From: Verrucomicrobiota bacterium
GTDB lineage: Bacteria; Verrucomicrobiota; Verrucomicrobiia; Verrucomicrobiales; DEV007
NCBI GenBank assembly: GCA_027618625.1
Contig: JAQCER010000238.1
Coordinates: 1-6,209, forward strand
Direction of reading: 5' to 3'
Length of the DNA: 6,209 bases
Of the stretch, positions 1 to 5,303 are shown piece by piece. The position numbers and the translations under genes are program-made. The first letter of the stretch is position 1. Each line of letters opens with the position of its first letter. The notes under the pieces were generated by a model, which was not told the origin of the DNA, made no database searches, and worked only from the letters and a program-made list of their open reading frames with translations.

Positions 1-1
1 G

Positions 2-544
2 GTCGACACTCCCGGGCCCGAAAGTGAAGATGACTGGACGTTCCTGGCGGCCGCATACGACGAGGCCACCAATGAAGTAACGGTTTACGTGGACATTGAT
101 GCGACTACGACGGACGATGACGTCGTAGCAGTCTCCGAGCCAACCTTATTCAATCCAGGACAGGATACATTCTCGGTAGGCAGCCTGCGCCCAGACAATA
201 CAGCAGAAGCCTGGGTCGGATTCATCGACAACCCATTTGTGTTCCGAGCTGTTCTTAGCCTTGAGGACATCACCGGTATTCGCGATGCTGGCAGTCCGCT
301 GCCGGGATTCGGTGGGCCGGGTGGCAATCTCGGCTTCAGGATCACCGACATCAGCATTGGTAATGACGGAATTATCAGCATCGGATGGGGCGGGACCCGA
401 CCGAATGCTGCGGTAATCATTGAGGCTTCTTCCAATCTCATTAACTGGGACGAAATTGCAGATGGTATCGAGGAATCCCCCTTCTCCTTTCCTTCTCCAG
501 CCGATGTGGATGAGATTTACTTGCGCCTTCGCTTGGAACCATAA
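2..544 (+). CDS. LamG/concanavalin-A-like domain protein, 3' end only (5' truncated by window)
   Basis: The frame is open from position 2 to the TAA at 542-544, giving 180 visible residues; the true start lies upstream. The opening residues (DDWTFLAAAYDEATNEVTVYVD) fit the last strands of a LamG_3 domain, where a 'W.fvaatYD...g.v.lYvDG' pattern is usual. Around visible residues 71-92 the 'W.GFIDN...FRAVLSLEDI' stretch matches the closing segment (iDnvriydraLs.eEi). A Gly/Pro-rich linker follows, then a tail domain (about 112-180) with 'IEASSNLINWDEI' and a final 'YLRLRLEP', resembling C-terminal domains of secreted Verrucomicrobiota proteins. Such domains usually bind sugars or act in adhesion, but no ligand can be named. 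No cysteine, transmembrane helix or PEP-CTERM motif is visible in this part. The gene ends 97 bp before the CotH gene on the same strand. A GTG at 89 is in frame but lies inside the LamG fold, so it is unlikely to be the start. Confidence 0.82.
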   Translation, partial: VDTPGPESEDDWTFLAAAYDEATNEVTVYVDIDATTTDDDVVAVSEPTLFNPGQDTFSVGSLRPDNTAEAWVGFIDNPFVFRAVLSLEDITGIRDAGSPLPGFGGPGGNLGFRITDISIGNDGIISIGWGGTRPNAAVIIEASSNLINWDEIADGIEESPFSFPSPADVDEIYLRLRLEP

Positions 545-600
545 GTTCCTTTGACCTTTCATGGATCGATTACTCCTTCGGTGCGTTGGATTCACTTGCT

Positions 601-627
601 TTGAACAGCGGACACGTCTCTTTTAAT
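601..627 (+). promoter_or_regulatory. Weak sigma70-like promoter candidate before the CotH gene
   Basis: TTGAAC at 601-606 matches 4 of 6 bases of the -35 consensus and TTTAAT at 622-627 matches 5 of 6 of the -10 consensus. The spacer is only 15 bp, shorter than the preferred 17. A start site about seven bases past the -10 would leave an almost leaderless mRNA. That would fit the lack of a clear Shine-Dalgarno sequence before the ATG at 642. The AT-rich stretch could produce such a match by chance, and co-transcription from the upstream LamG gene is an equally good alternative. Confidence 0.22.
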
Positions 628-637
628 CTAAATTAAA
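622..637. repeat. Short AT-rich inverted repeat just before the CotH start codon
   Basis: TTTAAT (622-627) and ATTAAA (632-637) are perfect 6-bp inverted arms around a 4-base centre (CTAA). The dyad ends four bases before the ATG at 642 and overlaps the putative -10 element. It could be a small operator or simply an AT-rich, unstructured translation start region. All-A/T arms make it too weak to act as a terminator for the upstream gene. Confidence 0.35.
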
Positions 638-641
638 CGGT

Positions 642-3600
642 ATGAGTCGCTGGTTAACCTTCTTTCTGCTATTCACTGGCATCGCAAGCGCAGCTCCCGT
701 GATCACTGAATTCATGGCGGGCAATGGATCGACGCTGGTCGATGGTAACGGCAATTATCCTGATTGGATCGAAGTCCACAACCCTGACGACGTCCCGCTC
801 GATCTTGCTGGGTTCTCGTTGACGGATGGCGACGGCGTCTGGACGTTCCCGGACGACATGGAACTCGCGGCCGGCGGCTACTTGATCGTGTTTGCCTCGC
901 AGGCCGCGGAGCCTGACCATCGCGATGCTTCCGGCGGGCTGCACGCCACATTCGCTCTCTCGCTCGATGGTGAACCCGTACAGATGCTGGCACCCGGCGG
1001 CGATGTCATTTCCGGGTTCGAGAAGGTGCCGGAACAACGGCGTGACGTTTCTTATGGGATCGATCCTGCAACTGGAAATCCGGTTTACTTCGCCCTGCCC
1101 ACTCCGAGGGCCGCGAATGGGGCTGGCATCGCTGGGTTCGTTGAGCCGGTCGCGTTCTCGGTTGCCCGTGGTTTCAAAGACGATACGTTCAATCTCACTC
1201 TGACCACAACTACCCCCGGCGCAGACATTTTCTACTCGCTGGACGGATCGGATCCCGGGGCTCTCAAAGTCTCCGAAACTCTGATCGATTCTACTCTGGT
1301 CACCGAAGATGGGCCGCGCACCGCTTATGTCCCGGCAGGTGCAGACGATGGGTTGCAGGTGGGAGGCAAGGCGTGGAACACTCCTGATTTCGTCGAGCCG
1401 GTTGGCTGGATTTCCGGCAAAGGCCCGGTCGGCTTTGACTCAACGGTCATCCCCGGTGACTACACCGGCTTGATCACATTTGACCTTGGCGAGCAAATGC
1501 GGTCAAAAAATGCCTCTGCACTCGTGCGCATCCCGTTCCAGCTATCGGAATCTGAGGCTGCAGATGCAGATTTTTTGCAGTTATCCGTCAAGTATGACGA
1601 TGGCTTTGTCGCTTACATCAATGGTGTCAAAGTCGCCGCGGCGAATGCTCCGGTAGAACCAAACGGCGAGTCGGTCGCCACCACCAGCCACCGTGACCGT
1701 GATGCGATCGTGTTTGAGGATTTCGATGCCGCTTCCGCCATCGCCGGACTTCGGGCCGGTCAGAACATTCTGGCGATTCATGCAATGAATGCGAGCGCGA
1801 GCGGGTCGGATTTTTTCAACGCTGTGCGGCTCACTGCTTCCCGGTATGAATCGACGGCCATCAGCGGCATCCAATACACCGAAGCGCTGAGCATCGATGG
1901 CACTGCCAACGTCCGGGCAATCGCAAAGAAGGCAGGCTTCGCTGACAGCCCCATTACCACACAGACATACATCTTCGCGAACGAGGTCATCCGTCAGCCC
2001 GCGCTACCCGAAGGTTTTCCGGCTACGTGGGGCGAGTTCACCGGAACCAACGGTAGTGTGAGGGGTGCGCCGGTGCCTGCAGACTACGAGATGAAGCCTA
2101 GCTTTGCCGATGGAGACCCAGAGGGAATGGTCGCTGCCCTCAAGGCGCTGCCCACTTTGTCCATAGTGATGGATCCCGACGACCTCTTCAGCAACGAGGG
2201 CATCCTGCCCAATCCCTTTGCTGGAGTGGACGGACGCACTGGCGTCTTCAAGAACAAACCTTTTGTCAGGGATCGTAACTGCTCGGCGGAATGGATCGAT
2301 CCTAACGGCGGTCCAGAACTGCAGATCGACTGCGGCATTCGCATCAGCGGGGGATGGAGTCGGCACTATAGTGCCACTCCCAAGAAGTCGTTCTCGCTGC
2401 TATTTAAAGAGGAGTTCGGCCCATCAAGACTGCAGTTCAAATTGTTTCCGGGATCGGAGCTCGAAGAGTTCGATCGCATCGTCTTGAAGGCGATCTTCAG
2501 CAATGCCTGGCCGGACGCTGCAGTTCCACCGGACTACTTGCGTGATCACTTCCTGCGGGTAACGCTTGAGGACATGGGGCGCAAGGCCTCCGATGGCACC
2601 TGGGTGCACCTGTATCTCAATGGTCTCTACTGGGGTATCTACAATCCGACGGAGCGACCTGACGCCTCTTACGCCGCCAGCCACTACGGTGGCGACAAGG
2701 AAGACTACGACGCCGTCAAGCACGCCAGCGTTCCAGGCCCGGGAGTTGCCCCTACCAACCAGCACGAGACCATCGATGGCACTAATGCCGCCTGGCGGGA
2801 AGCGATTGCCATCGCCCGGCGCGGGCTCGAAGATCCGGCGAATTACGCCGAATTCGCGCGATACGTCGATCTGGGAAACCTCGCCGACTACATTATCCTG
2901 AACACCTTCTCGGCCAACGTCGACTGGCCGCACAAGAACTGGTATGCCAACCGCCGCCGGGCAGATGGGGAGGGTTGGAAATTTTATCCTTGGGACAGTG
3001 AGTACGCACTACAGGATAGCGGTGCATTTCTCACTGGGGTGAACAATGCGGACACTCCCGCGTATCTCTACGATCGTGCACGGCGCAACGCCGAGTTCCG
3101 CCAGCTCTTTGGTGACCGCGTTCACCGACACTTGTTCAACGGCGGAGCCCTGACGCCGGAGGCAAACAAGGCGCGCTACAGTGCCCTCGCTGCGATCATC
3201 GAGCCTGCCATCACCGCGGAAGCCGCGCGCTGGGGCGACAACGGCTTCACCCGCCAGGGCCGCACCAATTACACAAAGCGCAATTGGGAAACGGCGCGCG
3301 ACGGCGTAATCCGGTTTTTCGATCGGAGAACTCCGGTCGCCCTAACACAGTACAAAAGAATCAACCTCTACCCGAGGGTGGAGGCCCCTGCATTCAATCT
3401 CCATGGCGGAGCCGTCCCAGCGGGTTTTACCCTGACCATGACCTCAGCGGACAGTGTGGGTGGCCGCATTCTCTACACCACCGACGGCTCTGACCCCCGC
3501 GTGCCGCAGACTGGAGAAGCAACGCCGGAAACGCTTCTGGTCACGGAAACTGCCGCGCTCCAGTGGTACGTTCCCCTTGCTGCAAGCGATGGGTTCGAGG

Positions 3601-5096
3601 CCAACGGAACGCGGTGGACGGATCCTTCGTTCGCGCCCGTCCCTGCCTGGACGAACGGCACAGGGCCGGTCGGATTTGAGGGCGTCGCTGGTGGCTTCAA
3701 TGACATCGTCAACACCAATCTGCTGGCAGCCATGCGCAACGTAAGCCCCGCCGTGCTGCTGCGGTTCCCATTCGAGATCGATACGAATGCCCTTGAAGCG
3801 ATCAACCTGCTCAAGCTCCGTGTGAAGTATGATGACGGCTTCGTCGCGTTCGTCAATGGCATCGAAGTCGCTCAGGCCAATGCCCCTGTCAATCGTGACG
3901 GCACCGCACCAGCAGTCACCAGCCACAGTGACAGCGCCGCAGTGATCTTCGAAGAATTTGATGCCAGCGCCGCAATTTCCAGTCTGCGTGCCGGGCGCAA
4001 CGTTCTCGCCATTCTGGGCCTCAATGTCAGCGTCACGGGTTCGGACTTCCTCTTGGGCACCGAACTCGCGTGGGCAAGTGACCTGAGCATTTCACCGTCT
4101 GCACGAGTCTATGACGGAGCTGTCCCGCTTGGGACATCCGCGACCGTGCGCTCCCGTCTCCTCAAAGACGACGCGTGGTCCGCGCTCAACGAAGCCTATT
4201 TCCAAGTCGGAACCATTCCTGCGAGTGCAGACAATGTTGCGATCTCGCGGATTCACTACCGCCCAACCGCACCTTCTGAGGCTGAGATTGCCGCTGGGTT
4301 CAGCAGTCGGAGCGATTTCGAATACATCGCCATCCTCAACCGTAGCGATACCCGAGCGACACTCGACAGCTTGCGATTTGTCGACGGCATCAGCTTTGAG
4401 TTCGGCTCAGGCACTGCCAACGATCTTGCTCCCGGCGAGCAAAAATTGCTGGTTGGCAATGTCGGCGCGTTCGTTTTTCGGTTCGGTGCCTCTTCAGCCA
4501 TTGTCGGTCAGTTCTCCGGCAACCTTAGCGACGGTGGGGAAGATCTGCGAATGCTCGCGGCGGATGGCTCGGTGATTGCTGCCTTCACGTACGACGACAA
4601 GGCACCCTGGCCCGAAGCCGCCGATGGCGATGGCTCTGCTCTTGAACTCATCGATCCCTCATCGAAGCCTGACAGCAACCTTGGCGAGAATTGGCGCGCG
4701 GTGGCCCCGGCCCCTCCTCAGCCACCGGGCGGAGCGGCATTTTCGGCATGGATGGACGCGCGCGGGGTTACTGATCCCAATGCCAATGACACCCGGACTG
4801 GCGAGGCCAACATGGTTGTCTTCGCTCTCGGGTACGACCTGAGCCTGACACGACCAGTAGTGACCGCCGGTCGGGAAGGCTTCGAGTATCGCTGGCAGAT
4901 CCGCGAGGAGAGCGGCTTTTCAGCCACGCCTGAGTCCTCCGCCGATCTCGCCAATTGGTCAGAACTACCGAAGGGGAGCGTCATCAGCACGGCCAATGGC
5001 AACGGCACGCGTTCGTTAAGCGTCCTTCCTGCTGGGATTCCATTGCCTGGTGATACGTCTTACTTCCGCCTTCGGATTGTGGAGGCTCAAGATTGA
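642..5096 (+). CDS. Secreted CotH-family atypical kinase with paired LTD and split chitobiase-like domains
   Basis: The product has 1484 residues. The start is the first in-frame ATG after a stop at 624-626 and is followed directly by a signal peptide (MSRWLTFFLLFTGIASA, likely cut after A17), so export is expected. Domains in order: LTD1 (about 18-160, ending PTPRAAN); chitobiase/hexosaminidase-C-like half (168-218, with Y198-S-L-D-G-S-D-P205); a jelly-roll-like insert (219-400); the rest of that domain (401-447); the CotH kinase (about 506-905); a second chitobiase-like half (912-965, YTTDGSDP); a homologous insert (966-1146); its second half (1147-1190); LTD2 (about 1199-1353); a Pro-rich linker (1355-1365); and a C-terminal domain (1367-1484) with 'SSADLANW'. 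CotH hallmarks seen are R567-I-S-G-G with KKSF (581-584), YWGIYNPTE (663-671), the catalytic-loop pattern D761-x4-N766 and the DFG-equivalent W784-D785. CotH proteins of Bacillus phosphorylate spore-coat proteins; the substrate here is unknown. No Shine-Dalgarno sequence is evident. The whole protein has only two cysteines, C547 and C564. The family call is confident; kinase activity is inferred from the motifs. Confidence 0.9.
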   Translation: MSRWLTFFLLFTGIASAAPVITEFMAGNGSTLVDGNGNYPDWIEVHNPDDVPLDLAGFSLTDGDGVWTFPDDMELAAGGYLIVFASQAAEPDHRDASGGLHATFALSLDGEPVQMLAPGGDVISGFEKVPEQRRDVSYGIDPATGNPVYFALPTPRAANGAGIAGFVEPVAFSVARGFKDDTFNLTLTTTTPGADIFYSLDGSDPGALKVSETLIDSTLVTEDGPRTAYVPAGADDGLQVGGKAWNTPDFVEPVGWISGKGPVGFDSTVIPGDYTGLITFDLGEQMRSKNASALVRIPFQLSESEAADADFLQLSVKYDDGFVAYINGVKVAAANAPVEPNGESVATTSHRDRDAIVFEDFDAASAIAGLRAGQNILAIHAMNASASGSDFFNAVRLTASRYESTAISGIQYTEALSIDGTANVRAIAKKAGFADSPITTQTYIFANEVIRQPALPEGFPATWGEFTGTNGSVRGAPVPADYEMKPSFADGDPEGMVAALKALPTLSIVMDPDDLFSNEGILPNPFAGVDGRTGVFKNKPFVRDRNCSAEWIDPNGGPELQIDCGIRISGGWSRHYSATPKKSFSLLFKEEFGPSRLQFKLFPGSELEEFDRIVLKAIFSNAWPDAAVPPDYLRDHFLRVTLEDMGRKASDGTWVHLYLNGLYWGIYNPTERPDASYAASHYGGDKEDYDAVKHASVPGPGVAPTNQHETIDGTNAAWREAIAIARRGLEDPANYAEFARYVDLGNLADYIILNTFSANVDWPHKNWYANRRRADGEGWKFYPWDSEYALQDSGAFLTGVNNADTPAYLYDRARRNAEFRQLFGDRVHRHLFNGGALTPEANKARYSALAAIIEPAITAEAARWGDNGFTRQGRTNYTKRNWETARDGVIRFFDRRTPVALTQYKRINLYPRVEAPAFNLHGGAVPAGFTLTMTSADSVGGRILYTTDGSDPRVPQTGEATPETLLVTETAALQWYVPLAASDGFEANGTRWTDPSFAPVPAWTNGTGPVGFEGVAGGFNDIVNTNLLAAMRNVSPAVLLRFPFEIDTNALEAINLLKLRVKYDDGFVAFVNGIEVAQANAPVNRDGTAPAVTSHSDSAAVIFEEFDASAAISSLRAGRNVLAILGLNVSVTGSDFLLGTELAWASDLSISPSARVYDGAVPLGTSATVRSRLLKDDAWSALNEAYFQVGTIPASADNVAISRIHYRPTAPSEAEIAAGFSSRSDFEYIAILNRSDTRATLDSLRFVDGISFEFGSGTANDLAPGEQKLLVGNVGAFVFRFGASSAIVGQFSGNLSDGGEDLRMLAADGSVIAAFTYDDKAPWPEAADGDGSALELIDPSSKPDSNLGENWRAVAPAPPQPPGGAAFSAWMDARGVTDPNANDTRTGEANMVVFALGYDLSLTRPVVTAGREGFEYRWQIREESGFSATPESSADLANWSELPKGSVISTANGNGTRSLSVLPAGIPLPGDTSYFRLRIVEAQD
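1296..1841 (+). repeat. Internal protein repeat copy A: jelly-roll-like module inserted in the first chitobiase-like domain
   Basis: This covers residues 219-400. It starts LVTE..., has a central GKGPVGF segment, the signature VKYDDGFVAYINGVKVA (from K317), then TSH.D..AIVFE.FD, LRAGQNILAIH.MN and GSDF. It resembles the beta-sandwich modules common in PVC-group LTD/CotH proteins. The flanking sequences (DGSDP before, 'IDGTANVRAIA' after) read as two halves of one chitobiase-C-like fold, so the module appears nested. Copy B lies about 747 residues later, on the other side of the kinase. Confidence 0.75.
2157..3005 (+). other. CotH kinase catalytic core within the large secreted protein
   Basis: Residues 506 to about 793 hold the kinase motifs, in order: LSIVMDPDDLF at the domain start; R567-I-S-G-G followed by P580-K-K-S-F, a probable nucleotide-binding N-lobe segment; the hydrophobic strand IVLKAIF with K616; RDHFLRVTLEDMG; VHLYLNGLYWGIYNPTE ending at E671; D761-W-P-H-K-N766; and P783-W784-D785. 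By analogy with the characterised Bacillus family, the D-x4-N loop and the WD aspartate are the catalytic and metal-binding positions. Which lysine contacts ATP cannot be decided by eye. About 115 more residues (to about 905) form the usual helical C-terminal part. Confidence 0.85.
3537..4079 (+). repeat. Internal protein repeat copy B: jelly-roll-like module inserted in the second chitobiase-like domain
   Basis: This covers residues 966-1146, 181 residues against 182 in copy A, and begins with the same LVTE. The same landmarks occur in the same order: YVP, NGTGPVGF, VKYDDGFVAFVNGIEVA (from K1062), TSH.D..AVIFE.FD, LRAGRNVLAI..LN and GSDF. A by-eye alignment gives roughly 40-45% amino-acid identity, while the DNA is clearly diverged, including many third positions. 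The duplication is therefore old, or was inherited as part of the architecture. It is again preceded by a DGSDP motif and followed by the second half of a chitobiase-like domain. Confidence 0.75.
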
Positions 5097-5175
5097 AGCG
5101 CTGTTATTCGGGCTCAAAACACCACTTTCACATCCTCTTTCTTCCCACCCTTGGTTGTCACTTATTTTGGCTAAT

Positions 5176-5203
5176 GCTGGCTTAAGCTAAGATCTGAGCC
5201 AGC
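5176..5203 (+). terminator. GC-rich hairpin after the CotH gene, terminator candidate without a T tract
   Basis: GCTGGCTTA (5176-5184) can pair with TGAGCCAGC (5195-5203): a 9-bp stem with one G-T wobble and a 10-base loop, 79 bases after the CotH stop codon. No run of T follows on either strand, so it is not a canonical intrinsic terminator. It could be an mRNA-stabilising 3' hairpin, a factor-assisted terminator or a leader structure of the next gene. The rest of the 207-bp gap (5097-5303) shows no convincing ORF, RNA gene or promoter. Confidence 0.35.
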
Positions 5204-5303
5204 CGCAATTTGAACGTGGCGGTGGTCATGGATACAATGAGTTGCTGACCGCACCGTCATTTGACAGGCAACAGGACGGGGGCACCTTGCGGGACTTTTC
5301 AAT

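Noticed and set aside
146..595. Minus-strand open frame opposite the LamG gene
   Set aside because: The + strand frame is open from the window edge and matches LamG and tail-domain patterns. The antisense product shows no domain.
2424..2933. Open reading frame of about 169 codons on the minus strand inside the CotH gene
   Set aside because: It lies wholly opposite well-supported kinase coding sequence, its product shows no recognisable domain, and long antisense frames are expected in GC-rich coding DNA.
3444..3926. Minus-strand open frame of about 160 codons opposite the second insert module
   Set aside because: The + strand frame here encodes a recognisable homologue of copy A. The antisense product has no known motif and no start context.
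5030..5096. PEP-CTERM or other sorting signal at the C-terminus of the CotH protein
   Set aside because: The end is a beta-strand-like Y.RLR segment, with no PEP motif, hydrophobic helix or basic tail.
5155..5193. Promoter for the protease gene based on TTGTCA at 5155-5160
   Set aside because: The -35-like box matches 5 of 6 bases, but no acceptable -10 box lies 15-19 bases downstream; the nearest candidates have the wrong spacing.
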